Positions 26,290-34,869 of a DNA stretch of 41,334 bases are shown in pieces. Each line of letters starts with the position of its first letter. Within the stretch, counting starts at the first letter, position 1. The notes below the pieces were generated by a model that did no database searches, was not told where the DNA came from, and saw only the letters and a list, made by a program, of their open reading frames with translations. This DNA is from Lachnospiraceae bacterium UBA7784 (lineage in GTDB: Bacteria; Bacillota; Clostridia; Lachnospirales; Lachnospiraceae), in contig DLDA01000006.1 in NCBI GenBank assembly GCA_002480925.1, positions 1 through 41,334 on the forward strand. The letters run 5' to 3'. A program made the position numbers and the translations under genes.

Positions 26290-29200
26290 TCATGAATCCG
26301 TTTTTCTGTCAATAGGAAGAACTATAGTAGCTAGCCTCTGGCAGATACCGATCAGGTATCTGACCATGTCATTTCGCGGAAAGTTCCTGTTGGCAGCCAT
26401 ATTAAGAGTAAGCGACAGCCGGGCCGGAACAAATGCAAGATAGGGCGAAAATTCTCCGACTATCTCCGGTATCCTTGCCGCGTCTATCCTTGCCTTCTCC
26501 CAGAAGGAAAGCGTCACCTGGTCATTATCCTGCTTTATCCTCGTGATAAAGGCCCTGTGGGCGGTGTTTCTCAGCAGGGCTGCATCAAGCAGGCTAAGAA
26601 GCGGCCTCCCTGGATCTCCAAATCTGTCTATAAGCTCCTCAAGAAGCTCCTGCTGCTCCTCATCAGATGAGAGCGTGCTTATGCGCTTGTATATATCAAG
26701 CCTCGTCTCCTCATCCCTGATATAGGATGCTGGTATATAGGCATCCAGCCTTATATCCACATTTGTCTCGAAATCATCTTCAATCGCTTCGTCGATACCC
26801 TTTTCCTTTGCGACTGCTGCGTTTAAGAGCTTACAGTAAAGCTCATAGCCTACTGAGGCCATATGTCCTGACTGCTCCTCCCCGAGAAGATTCCCTGCTC
26901 CGCGGATCTCCAGATCCCTCATGGCTATCTTGAAACCGCTTCCAAGCTCTGTAAATTCCTTTATTGCTGCAAGTCTCTTCTCTGCGACCTCCTTGAGCGA
27001 CTTGTTGCGTCTGTACATAAGAAATGCGTATGCTGTCCTCGAGCTCCTGCCTACCCTTCCACGAAGCTGATAGAGCTGCGACAGGCCCAGCTGGTCGGCA
27101 TCATGGATAATTATCGTGTTTACATTGCTTATATCAAGCCCTATCTCGATAATAGTCGTCGCAACGAGCACATCTATATCCCTGTTCACAAAATCTGTCA
27201 TGATTTCCTCGAGCCTGTTTTTCGACATCTGACCATGGGCATATTCGACATTTGCGTCAGGGACCATCGCGGCTATCCTTGCTGCAACGTCAGCTATCTG
27301 TCTGACCTTGTTTATCACATAGTAGACCTGACCGCCTCTGGCCAGCTCCCTTTCTATGGCCTCTCTTACCATCTCATCATTCTGCTCGAAGACAAAGGTC
27401 TGGATCGGCACCCTGTCTGTCGGAGCATCGACAAGCAGGCTCATGTCGCGGATTCCCGACATGCTCATATGGAGGGTGCGTGGTATCGGTGTCGCAGAAA
27501 GCGACATCACATCCACATTCTTCTTCATTTCCTTTATCTTTTCCTTATGGGTGACGCCGAATCTCTGCTCCTCGTCAATGATCAGAAGGCCTAAGTCCTT
27601 GAAGCCCACATCCTTTGACAGGAGCCTGTGAGTCCCTATCACTATATCTACCCGGCCTTCCTTCAGTCTGGCTATAGTCTCCCTGTTCTGGGCGGATGTC
27701 CTGAAGCGGCTCAGCATTTCTATATTTACAGGATAGTTTTTCATCCTTTCCTTAAAATTATTATAATGCTGCTGACAGAGTATGGTCGTCGGCACCAGAT
27801 ACGCGACCTGCTTGTTTTCCTGGACTGCCTTGAAGGCCGCCCTCATGGCTATCTCTGTCTTCCCGAACCCCACGTCCCCGCATACAAGCCGATCCATGAT
27901 CCTTGGGCTTTCCATATCTGCCTTAACATCGTTTATGGCCTGCAGCTGGCTGTCGGTCTCCTCGTAAGGAAATGAATCCTCAAACTCCTTCTGCCAGACT
28001 GTATCCGGTCCATAGACATAGCCCTTGTTCTTCTGTCTTATCGCATACAGCTTTACTAACTCCTTTGCCACCTGGCCAACGGCTGACCTGACACGGGACT
28101 TGGTCTTCTTCCATGCCCCGTCACCAAGGGAATTCAGCTTTGGCTTCTTATCGCCCACGCTTCCGTACTTTGACAGGACATCCAGATTCGTGACCGGCAC
28201 ATAGAGATTCGAGTCTCCGGCATAGGAGATCTTAAGGAAATCCTTGACGACCCCGTCGACCTCTATCTTTTTTATACCCTCATAGATGCCAAGACCATGA
28301 TTCTCATGTACGACATAGTCACCGGGCGAGAGTTCTCCGAAGCTCGTTATCTGGGCACCGGAATTATGCTTTTTCTTTCTTTTCTTTTTTCTTACGGCTG
28401 CGCCAAAAATGTCGCCCTCGGCAATGTATACAAAGCCTATATCCGGAAATTCATATCCCCTTCTGATCGACCCCGCCTTTATCATCACCTGACCTGGCTT
28501 TATTGCGGTCTCGTCCGTATCAGAATAGAATGCGTTGATCCCGTCTGCAGTCAGATCATCCTTTAGCTTCTTCCCTCTTGTCGACGAGGATGTGACTATA
28601 CAGATCCGATACTTCCTGTTTTTGTAGGACCCGATCTCCTTTTCCAAAAGCCCGATCGAATTCTGATAGCTCGTCACCGAGACCTGATGGACATAGAACT
28701 GATCCTTCGGCTTCAGTATACCTGTATTTCCTGCTATCTGGGCAAAAATGATCCCATTCCTGCCGCCAAATCTGGCTATTGTCTCTCTTGAACCGAAAAG
28801 TATCTGCTGCTGGAGAGGCAGGGCTGTTCCGTTCTCAACTCTCCTCATCATGGCCGATGAGACCTCCTGCTCCACGACCTCTGCACTTTCTAAAAGTCTT
28901 GCAGGCTCATCGAGGAAGATCATCCCATCCTCAGGTATATAATCGAGCAGGCCTGATTTCCTGTCCTCAAAGTACATCTGAAAATTGTCTGCCGACGACA
29001 TATCCCCGCCATCCAAAAGACCTGTGAAGTCCTCGTACATGGTCTTTAAGGCAAAGGCCTCCTCGGTCTTCATTGAATCCCTGAGGCTTATATATCTGCT
29101 TTTGAAATCCTTTTCAAGGCGTTTAAGTCCTTCTCTTTTTCTTTCCTCTGTGAGGAAAAGCTCCATGGCAGGATCGATGCGGGCGCTCTCTACATTCTCA

Positions 29201-29832
29201 TCGGATTTCTGACTTCCTATATCGAAGGTCCTTATAGTATCGATCTGGTCATCCCAGAACTCTATCCTGACCGGAACATCCTCTGTAAGTGGGAATACAT
29301 CTATTATCCCTCCACGTGAGGCAAACTGGCCCGGTTCCTCCACCTGAGCCGAATTCTGATAGCCGGAGGCGACCAGCCTTTTCTGAAGGACAGACGGATC
29401 TATTATATCTCCCGGATGTAGCATGATGACCCCCTCGCGCAGCTCATCAGGGGGAGGGAGTATATTCATTAGTGCATCTACGGTTGTCGCTATTGTGATC
29501 TTTTCCTTTTCTATTATAGAACGAAAGACCTTCATCCTCTCCCTGGTGAGGGTATTGCCCTTGACATTTGACTGATAGAAGAGCACGTCCTTGGCCGGGA
29601 AATATTCGGTGTCCTGATCCAGATTCCTGTATTCATCCACGAAATCCAGGGCCTTTTTTTCTGTATCAAAAACGATCAGCTTACAGCTGCACTCGCCGCC
29701 CAGAGCCATGACTGTACCCGCTCTGGCCTGATCTAGTATGCCGGACAGCTCGTACATGCCTCCTTTTTTCAGTCTGTCTCTTAGTTCCTGTATTTCTCCA
29801 AGCTCATAAAGAGGTGAATAGATCTTCTTCAT
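26290..29832 (-). CDS. mfd: Transcription-repair coupling factor Mfd
   Basis: The 1180-residue protein removes stalled RNA polymerase at DNA damage and recruits UvrA. It has a UvrB-like N-terminal region (EEPGQFASRGGIIDVFP near 170), the RNA polymerase interaction domain (GDYVVHENHGLGIYEG near 507), a helicase core (Walker A GDVGFGKTEIAMRA near 653, LIIDEEQRFGV near 752, ATTIIEIGLDISN, QLRGRVGRS) and the C-terminal TRCF domain. The length is standard. The ribosome site is weak. Its leader contains tandem palindromes and a long hairpin, so expression may be regulated. Confidence 0.98.
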   Translation of the reverse strand: MKKIYSPLYELGEIQELRDRLKKGGMYELSGILDQARAGTVMALGGECSCKLIVFDTEKKALDFVDEYRNLDQDTEYFPAKDVLFYQSNVKGNTLTRERMKVFRSIIEKEKITIATTVDALMNILPPPDELREGVIMLHPGDIIDPSVLQKRLVASGYQNSAQVEEPGQFASRGGIIDVFPLTEDVPVRIEFWDDQIDTIRTFDIGSQKSDENVESARIDPAMELFLTEERKREGLKRLEKDFKSRYISLRDSMKTEEAFALKTMYEDFTGLLDGGDMSSADNFQMYFEDRKSGLLDYIPEDGMIFLDEPARLLESAEVVEQEVSSAMMRRVENGTALPLQQQILFGSRETIARFGGRNGIIFAQIAGNTGILKPKDQFYVHQVSVTSYQNSIGLLEKEIGSYKNRKYRICIVTSSSTRGKKLKDDLTADGINAFYSDTDETAIKPGQVMIKAGSIRRGYEFPDIGFVYIAEGDIFGAAVRKKKRKKKHNSGAQITSFGELSPGDYVVHENHGLGIYEGIKKIEVDGVVKDFLKISYAGDSNLYVPVTNLDVLSKYGSVGDKKPKLNSLGDGAWKKTKSRVRSAVGQVAKELVKLYAIRQKNKGYVYGPDTVWQKEFEDSFPYEETDSQLQAINDVKADMESPRIMDRLVCGDVGFGKTEIAMRAAFKAVQENKQVAYLVPTTILCQQHYNNFKERMKNYPVNIEMLSRFRTSAQNRETIARLKEGRVDIVIGTHRLLSKDVGFKDLGLLIIDEEQRFGVTHKEKIKEMKKNVDVMSLSATPIPRTLHMSMSGIRDMSLLVDAPTDRVPIQTFVFEQNDEMVREAIERELARGGQVYYVINKVRQIADVAARIAAMVPDANVEYAHGQMSKNRLEEIMTDFVNRDIDVLVATTIIEIGLDISNVNTIIIHDADQLGLSQLYQLRGRVGRSSRTAYAFLMYRRNKSLKEVAEKRLAAIKEFTELGSGFKIAMRDLEIRGAGNLLGEEQSGHMASVGYELYCKLLNAAVAKEKGIDEAIEDDFETNVDIRLDAYIPASYIRDEETRLDIYKRISTLSSDEEQQELLEELIDRFGDPGRPLLSLLDAALLRNTAHRAFITRIKQDNDQVTLSFWEKARIDAARIPEIVGEFSPYLAFVPARLSLTLNMAANRNFPRNDMVRYLIGICQRLATIVLPIDRKTDS

Positions 29833-29855
29833 ATGTCTGCCATTATTCTTCTAAA

Positions 29856-29890
29856 CCAGAAAACCCGACCCATAAGGCCGGATTCTCTGG
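29856..29890 (-). promoter_or_regulatory. Stem-loop in the mfd mRNA leader
   Basis: On the minus strand the RNA can fold into about 15 consecutive base pairs, including G-U pairs, with a 5-base loop. It starts CCAGAGAATCCGGCC and ends GTTTTCTGG. It ends 23 bases before the mfd ATG and no U run follows, so it is unlikely to be a terminator. It may affect ribosome access or mRNA stability. Confidence 0.5.
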
Positions 29891-29928
29891 AAAAGTATGT
29901 ATGAAAAGTATGTAGTGGAGGCAACTAT

Positions 29929-29960
29929 GTTAGCTTTTGCTAACGTTAGTTGGTACTAAC
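29929..29960. promoter_or_regulatory. Two adjacent 16-bp palindromes at the mfd transcription start
   Basis: GTTAGC-N4-GCTAAC (29929-29944) is followed without a gap by GTTAGT-N4-ACTAAC (29945-29960). Both are perfect 6-bp arm palindromes with a 4-base centre, spaced 16 bases. They begin 3 bases after the -10 box of the predicted mfd promoter, so a bound protein should repress. The architecture resembles LexA-type sites, but the sequence is not the standard Gram-positive LexA box. Confidence 0.65.
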
Positions 29961-29962
29961 AT

Positions 29963-29991
29963 ATTGTACTATATTCCAGATGATAATGCAA
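29963..29991 (-). promoter_or_regulatory. Predicted mfd promoter
   Basis: TTGCAT (29986-29991), 17 bases and TACAAT (29963-29968) on the minus strand. It lies about 130 bases ahead of the mfd start. Confidence 0.6.
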
Positions 29992-30416
29992 GAGGTTTTT
30001 GAGGGAGTGGTTGAATTTTTTTAAATTTTTATACAATTTTCTGTCTCCAGGTGTCTTTTACTATATTTAGTCTGATCTGTCGATTCATACCATTATATGG
30101 AACCAGACTTCTATTTTCTCGAATTTCCCGATCAGATCGGTTTCCCTCATCTATCCTCTGCAAATACTGTCCCTTACCGCATTTCCCTAAAAAACTCGCT
30201 TGCCGCCTACCATGCCTGCCGCAGGTCACTATCCTTTATCATGTCGCCTTCTGCCCTCTTGCCTGATCTATATATTGTAGCTGCATCAACATGAAATTAC
30301 CTCACAGCAGTTTACCGTTCTATCATCTGGTGGTTAATGACCTCCTGCATAATCTGTATTGCAATAAAAGGCTTTACAGATCCATTCCAGCTGTACCGGA
30401 TGCGGCTTACGGCCTC
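29992..30416. other. Gene-poor stretch between mfd promoter and map
   Basis: I see no convincing gene in these 425 bases. The minus strand has one small open frame (30029-30229, 66 codons from a GTG) with a basic composition. An adjacent frame has protein-like text (MIKDSDLRQAW) broken by several stops. This could be a decayed gene. No tRNA, riboswitch or terminator with a clear T run is visible. Confidence 0.35.
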
Positions 30417-31331
30417 TTAATGTGTGATGACCTCGCAGCCATCCTCTGTTACCAGGACCTGATATTCCCACTGAGCAGATGGCATCCCGTCAAGCGTGTA
30501 GACCTCCCAGTTGTTCTCCTTGTCTGTATAGATATCCGCCGCTCCCATATTGATCATCGGTTCAATAGTAAAGCACATTCCAGGGACCATCAGCATATCC
30601 TCGCCTCTGTTGGACAGGTAGCCTACCCATGGCTCCTCATGGAATTCCAGTCCGCAGCCATGCCCGCCTATTTCCCTTACCACGCTGTAGCCATTTTCTT
30701 CAGCATGTGTATGGACTGCCTCTGCCATGTCTCCCAGAAAGCCCCATGGCTTTACCTGAGCAAGTCCCAGATCACAGCACTCCTTTGTGACCTCGACTAA
30801 GCGTCTCTTCTCCTCGGAGACCTCACCTATCATGTACATTCTAGATGAATCCGAAAAATATCCGTCGAGTATCGTGGAGCAGTCAACATTTATTATGTCT
30901 CCATCCTGAAGCACCACATCCTCTGAAGGTATGCCGTGGCAGACCTGATCGTTTACAGATGTGCAGACACTCTTAGGGAAGCCCTCGTAGTTGAGCGGAG
31001 CCGGTACTCCTCCCATTCCATAGGTGACATCGTTTATTATATCGTCGATCTCCTGGGTCGTCATTCCCGGATGAATCTGCTTCTCTACCTCATCGAGACA
31101 GGCCATGTTTATGGCTGCGCTCTTTTTTATCTTTTCTATCTGGTCAGGAGTCTTGATTATGGTCCTGTCCGGGACCTCATGTCCCTCAAGTCTGATACGC
31201 TCGATCCTCCTGTCAAATGCTTCATGGCACTGCTTGTATTTCTTCCCGCTTCCGCACCAGCAGGGATCATTCCTGCCAATCTTTACTATCTTTTTTTCTT
31301 TCCTTCCAAAGCCTGATCCTAATGCCTTCAT
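30417..31331 (-). CDS. map: Methionine aminopeptidase with N-terminal SEC-C zinc motif
   Basis: This 304-residue type I methionine aminopeptidase removes the initiator Met from new proteins. Residues ~17-36 form a SEC-C-like zinc motif (RNDPCWCGSGKKYKQCH), as at the end of SecA. The catalytic core holds the metal ligands in VCHGIP (substrate His), IINVDCS, FSDSSR, GHGCGLEFHEEP and FTIEPM, plus the late QWEYQVLVTEDG Glu. I chose the ATG at 31331: it overlaps the upstream stop as ATGA and removes a non-homologous 29-residue extension. The SEC-C part probably docks on the ribosome; that is inference from the family. Confidence 0.95.
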   Translation of the reverse strand: MKALGSGFGRKEKKIVKIGRNDPCWCGSGKKYKQCHEAFDRRIERIRLEGHEVPDRTIIKTPDQIEKIKKSAAINMACLDEVEKQIHPGMTTQEIDDIINDVTYGMGGVPAPLNYEGFPKSVCTSVNDQVCHGIPSEDVVLQDGDIINVDCSTILDGYFSDSSRMYMIGEVSEEKRRLVEVTKECCDLGLAQVKPWGFLGDMAEAVHTHAEENGYSVVREIGGHGCGLEFHEEPWVGYLSNRGEDMLMVPGMCFTIEPMINMGAADIYTDKENNWEVYTLDGMPSAQWEYQVLVTEDGCEVITH

Positions 31332-32074
31332 TTGCCTGTCTTTCTTTTTAAATTCTTCCTTGACGAAGAATAAGCCACTCCATATCCCAGTGTGATCCTT
31401 CCCATTCTGATCCTCCACCAGGAATCGCTTATCTTCACATCATGTTTCTTACGAAGCCTTTTGTACGCTTTCCCATCAAAGCTGTAGGAAGCGAATGTAT
31501 CGTCATTTTTCTCTGCTAATTCTCTCTGATACTTTTCTGCTATGGCAATATCCGAAATCGTCCTGTTTATGGTCTGATAGGAAACCGGCAGATTCTCTCT
31601 CTGATCATCATAAAGATCTTCATAAAAATCCGTCGTCCTGTTCTCCAGCTGCTTCTTCTCCTCCGTCGTAAGCGCCGTTCCGGAGTCCTCGGCCATCCGA
31701 AGAAGTATCCTGTCATGTATGGCCATGTTTATAGAGGCTCTTTTCGCCTCGGAGACGACAAACTTCCCACCCAGATTAGAATCCCAGTAATCCCATGGCT
31801 TTTCCGGATCATAGGCAAGAGCAGACTTCTGTACCTGATTCTCCTCGTAGGTCACATAGAAGGCCAGATCTCGAAAGGTCAGCTTCTCACCGTCAACCAC
31901 GGCTGCCGTATCATCCAGATGATCCTTGTAGATAAGGTCCCTGCTCCTTGTAAGTCCCTGATACAGACCCCCCACAAGCAGAGCTGTGATCCCTGAGGCT
32001 ACAAGGATTGCAGCAAGACTCTTCCCTGTCCTGGCCTTAAAGCGGGCCAGCCGGCTTTTTCTCTTGTCTGTCAT
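31328..32074 (-). CDS. Membrane-anchored protein resembling the SurA/PrsA N-terminal chaperone domain
   Basis: The 248-residue protein has a basic cytoplasmic N-terminus, one membrane helix (~18-38, SLAAILVASGITALLVGG) and an extracytoplasmic helical region. The stretch AAVVDGEKLTFRDLAFYV followed by long helices is like the start of SurA/PrsA-type chaperones, but there is no peptidyl-prolyl isomerase domain. I do not recognise a named family with certainty. It sits between the NlpC/P60 hydrolase and map, with ATGA overlaps on both sides. It may help fold or hold an exported protein, perhaps the hydrolase encoded before it. Confidence 0.65.
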   Translation of the reverse strand: MTDKRKSRLARFKARTGKSLAAILVASGITALLVGGLYQGLTRSRDLIYKDHLDDTAAVVDGEKLTFRDLAFYVTYEENQVQKSALAYDPEKPWDYWDSNLGGKFVVSEAKRASINMAIHDRILLRMAEDSGTALTTEEKKQLENRTTDFYEDLYDDQRENLPVSYQTINRTISDIAIAEKYQRELAEKNDDTFASYSFDGKAYKRLRKKHDVKISDSWWRIRMGRITLGYGVAYSSSRKNLKRKTGK

Positions 32075-33246
32075 ATAACCCTTCTGATCGCAAGTACTGT
32101 TCCATGGTTCCAGGAACGGTTGTGAGTGATACCGGCACGCGAGCTCTGTGCCTCAACTATCAGGCCGTCTCCGGAATAGATAGCCACATGTCCCGGATAG
32201 CAGACTATGTCTCCGGCCTTTATATTGTCAGGGCTTACTGCCTTTCCGACAGACCTCAGGGCTGCTGAGTTTCTCGAGCCTGACAGGTCTATGCCAAAAT
32301 GTCTGTAAACCTGTACGACAAAGCCTGAGCAGTCAACACCGTTGGTCAGGGAATTACCTCCCCATACATAGCGGTTTCCAACAAACTGCATAGCATAGCT
32401 TACTACCGATGAGCCTGAGACGTCTGTGGAAGGAGACGGATCGGCATCCTGGATAAATGGGCTTGATCCGCTGCCTCCGCTGCCTCCGCTGCCTCCGCTG
32501 CTTCCTCCGCCGTTGTTGTCATTATTGCCTGTCAGGGCCGCCTGGGCTGCTCTTGCTGCGGCAGCTGCCTTGGCGATATTCCTCTGTCTCCTGGCCTCCT
32601 CAAGCCTCTGTCTTCTCTCGGCTGCTCTTTTCCTTGCAAGTGCCTTTGCAGCCTTTACCTGACTCTGAATATCTGACACCTCGTCCTTTTTGGATTCTAT
32701 CAGATTCTTAAGGCTCTTTTTCTGATCCTTTAATGACTTCTTTTCCTTGTCAAGTTCCTCGCGCTTGTCCTTTAAGTCCTCCTCCATTCCCTGGATCTCG
32801 ACTCTCGTCGCCTCATAGGAATCGAGAAGATCCCTGTCATAGCTGTATACAGCATTCATATACTGGACCTTGTTGATAAAGTCAGTAAGTCCCTTTGAGC
32901 CTATAAGGATATTGAATACATTATTCTCCGTATCATTCTCATAAAAGTATCTGATACGGGATTTCATGGAATTGTACTGCTGCTTCTCAGCCTTCTTTGC
33001 ATCCGCGAGGTCATCCTCTGCGTCCTTTATGTCCTGGTCATTTTCCTTGATATCCTCCTCAAGGGCATCGATCTGGGAAATAAGATCCACCAGCTGGGAG
33101 CGGAGGTCATCGAGCTGGGACTTTTTTTCCTCGCTCTGTCTCTGGAGGCTCTTTATACGACTCTTAAGTCCGGCAGCATCTGCCTGTATATGCGGCGTTG
33201 TAAAGATCATAACGAGTGCTAATGTGAATGCACCTAGTCTCTTCAT
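32071..33246 (-). CDS. Secreted NlpC/P60 peptidoglycan hydrolase with coiled-coil N-terminus (CwlO/PcsB-like)
   Basis: The 391-residue protein has a signal peptide (MKRLGAFTLALVMIFTT, cleavage near ADA), a long coiled coil (about 26-220), a Gly/Ser/Asn linker (about 240-265) and a C-terminal NlpC/P60 domain. The catalytic Cys lies in VDCSGFVVQVYRHFG near 306 and the His in GHVAIYSG near 352. Such proteins cut stem peptides of peptidoglycan during growth and division; the coiled coil contacts FtsEX in CwlO and PcsB. First gene of a three-cistron unit with the SurA-like protein and map. Confidence 0.92.
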   Translation of the reverse strand: MKRLGAFTLALVMIFTTPHIQADAAGLKSRIKSLQRQSEEKKSQLDDLRSQLVDLISQIDALEEDIKENDQDIKDAEDDLADAKKAEKQQYNSMKSRIRYFYENDTENNVFNILIGSKGLTDFINKVQYMNAVYSYDRDLLDSYEATRVEIQGMEEDLKDKREELDKEKKSLKDQKKSLKNLIESKKDEVSDIQSQVKAAKALARKRAAERRQRLEEARRQRNIAKAAAAARAAQAALTGNNDNNGGGSSGGSGGSGGSGSSPFIQDADPSPSTDVSGSSVVSYAMQFVGNRYVWGGNSLTNGVDCSGFVVQVYRHFGIDLSGSRNSAALRSVGKAVSPDNIKAGDIVCYPGHVAIYSGDGLIVEAQSSRAGITHNRSWNHGTVLAIRRVI

Positions 33247-33278
33247 TTACACCTCTCCATTCAAATCACATTTTTTAT

Positions 33279-33287
33279 AGTATAACA
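33279..33287 (-). promoter_or_regulatory. Extended -10 promoter of the NlpC/P60 gene
   Basis: TGTTATACT on the minus strand is an extended -10 element (TGn plus TATACT), 33 bases ahead of the ATG. No good -35 is visible because the veg terminator occupies that position. Confidence 0.5.
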
Positions 33288-33314
33288 CAAAAAAAGAGGG
33301 CAATAAAGCCCTCT
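33288..33314 (-). terminator. veg intrinsic terminator
   Basis: A 7-bp stem (AGAGGGC with GCCCTCT, 6-base loop) is followed by seven T on the minus strand. It lies 32 bases after the veg stop and directly abuts the promoter of the next gene. Confidence 0.85.
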
Positions 33315-33346
33315 CTGTAAATATGTATTCAGTTGTATAAGTACGG

Positions 33347-33589
33347 TCAGCAGAGCCTCATCCTTATCTCCTCGGTGATCACATCCTTATAGCTGAATGA
33401 CAGCAGCTGATCCGGATGATCTGCATCATCGTCTGATACCAGCACAGTGAAGACACTCGGGTATGCTTCCTTGATCACCCCTGTACGGACATCCACCTTA
33501 TTGCGGCCCTTGTCAAGCTGAATCATGACCTTATTGCCGCACTGCTGCTGGATTGAATAACGCACCTTTTCGTACTCAGTCTGTTCCAT
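33347..33589 (-). CDS. veg: Veg family protein
   Basis: The 80-residue protein resembles the Veg/DUF1021 family of Firmicutes. It has GNKVMIQLDKGRNKV, then TGVIKEAYPSVFTVLV and LLSFSYKDVITEEI, matching the conserved GxxGxRK and YPSVF/SYxDxLTxTV positions. In Bacillus, Veg promotes biofilm matrix expression; the molecular activity is not settled. A near-consensus promoter stands upstream and a terminator follows, so it is monocistronic and probably strongly expressed. Confidence 0.9.
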   Translation of the reverse strand: MEQTEYEKVRYSIQQQCGNKVMIQLDKGRNKVDVRTGVIKEAYPSVFTVLVSDDDADHPDQLLSFSYKDVITEEIRMRLC

Positions 33590-33650
33590 TATTGATTTTC
33601 CTCCTGCCCGCCATTAGTCAAAACTCCAAATGGCAACATATACAAGATGT

Positions 33651-33679
33651 AGTATACCACCTTTCTGCTGGATTGTCAA
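33651..33679 (-). promoter_or_regulatory. veg promoter
   Basis: TTGACA (33674-33679), a 17-base spacer and TATACT (33651-33656) on the minus strand. Near-consensus, as is known for veg in Bacillus. Confidence 0.85.
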
Positions 33680-33796
33680 AATAGTTTTACATATTTTTTA
33701 TATAATTTACAAAATTGTATCAGTCATGGTTTCCTTCGTTTCGAACCAGCATCATTTTTCACATTGTATAATATATTTCGTACCCGTTTTCGGAGT

Positions 33797-33832
33797 TCTG
33801 TCTGCAGTATCATACAGCTGCTGCAGGACAGA
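33797..33832 (+). promoter_or_regulatory. Hairpin in the leader of the XRE-type regulator
   Basis: TCTGTCTGCAG (33797-33807) can pair with CTGCAGGACAGA (33821-33832), leaving one bulged base and a 13-base loop. It ends 8 bases ahead of the AAGGAGG site. A TATAAT lies near 33770 but without a good -35. Confidence 0.4.
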
Positions 33833-33849
33833 CCTGCTTAAGGAGGAAT

Positions 33850-34782
33850 ATGAGATTCATGGAGAAAAGAGGCAATTACTGCGGATACAGGTGTGACAGC
33901 AGCTCATCTGCTCAGATGCTTAGGGAGCTTCGGAGAAAATCCTGCCTCACGCAGGAAAAGGCAGCCTACGGGATATGCTCGGTCCAGAAATACTCACGGA
34001 TTGAGGCCGGAAAGGATGTACCATCTGAGATAGAATTTATAAGCCTTATGTCAAGGCTTGGCGATCCCGGGCTTTCCTATCAGGACCTCTATACCCCCGA
34101 AAACAGCGAGCGTTTATCTCTTCGCACGAGGATACACGAGGAAGCTCTTCTTGACAACTGGGAGACGCTCAGCGAATGTCTGTGCCGTTACTACAGTCTT
34201 TTTCCGGTCCTTTCTCCTGAGGAAAAACAGCTTCTCGGCTTCTACGAGGCCATACTTTGTTATTTCCAGAGCGATTTCATGAACGGGACCCAGCTCTGCG
34301 AATTATGCATGGATCTTATAAGTGCACAACGTCCCGATTTTTCCTCGTCCTCCGATATCGGCTTCATTCCGACCCAGACCGAATTTCTCCTGATAAACGC
34401 TCTTAGCGTCGGCCTGTCTGATTCCGGAGATCCATCTCTAGAAAATGAGGCGATAGGTCTCCTCCATACTCTTCTCCTTCTCAACATGAAACGGTCGCTT
34501 CCTGTGATAATGAGGAGGACAAATATAGGCATCCTTATCAATCTGTGCAATCTTGAGATAGAAATGGGCGAGCTTTATAAGGCAAAGGAGCATCTTTCCC
34601 TGCTTTTCACAAACATTTCCTACTCCGGTGGCTCAAGGCTTTATTATCTTGCCCTTATGTGCAAGGCCGACCTCCTTGATCGGACTGGCAACCCCGAGGC
34701 TGCCTGCGAGCTCCGCCACAGCGCCTCTCTTATTTTTCATAAAAATTCCAGAAAAAGTGCCCATAAAGTACTCGTTTTTTAA
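33850..34782 (+). CDS. XRE-type HTH regulator with TPR-like helical C-terminus
   Basis: The 310-residue protein has a helix-turn-helix at about residues 20-75 (MLRELRRKSCLTQEKAAYGI, then SVQKYSRIEAGKDVPS). The rest is all helical, with repeat-like pairs such as LINLCNLEIEMGELYKAKEHL. This layout resembles Rgg/PlcR/MutR regulators that respond to peptides. No peptide gene is visible beside it. The first ATG (33850) is only 3 bases from AAGGAGG. The second ATG (33859) is 12 bases away, so the start is uncertain. It lies divergent from veg and just ahead of hpf. Confidence 0.75.
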   Translation: MRFMEKRGNYCGYRCDSSSSAQMLRELRRKSCLTQEKAAYGICSVQKYSRIEAGKDVPSEIEFISLMSRLGDPGLSYQDLYTPENSERLSLRTRIHEEALLDNWETLSECLCRYYSLFPVLSPEEKQLLGFYEAILCYFQSDFMNGTQLCELCMDLISAQRPDFSSSSDIGFIPTQTEFLLINALSVGLSDSGDPSLENEAIGLLHTLLLLNMKRSLPVIMRRTNIGILINLCNLEIEMGELYKAKEHLSLLFTNISYSGGSRLYYLALMCKADLLDRTGNPEAACELRHSASLIFHKNSRKSAHKVLVF

Positions 34783-34791
34783 TTTCTCTTG

Positions 34792-34800
34792 TGCTATACT
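34792..34800 (+). promoter_or_regulatory. Extended -10 promoter of hpf
   Basis: TGCTATACT is an extended -10 element, 69 bases ahead of the hpf ATG, with no clear -35. Confidence 0.45.
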
Positions 34801-34869
34801 ATTTTTAAACAACCCGATGGATGGGACTTTTTCCTCCCAGACAAATATATAGCAAAGGGGGTTTTCATC

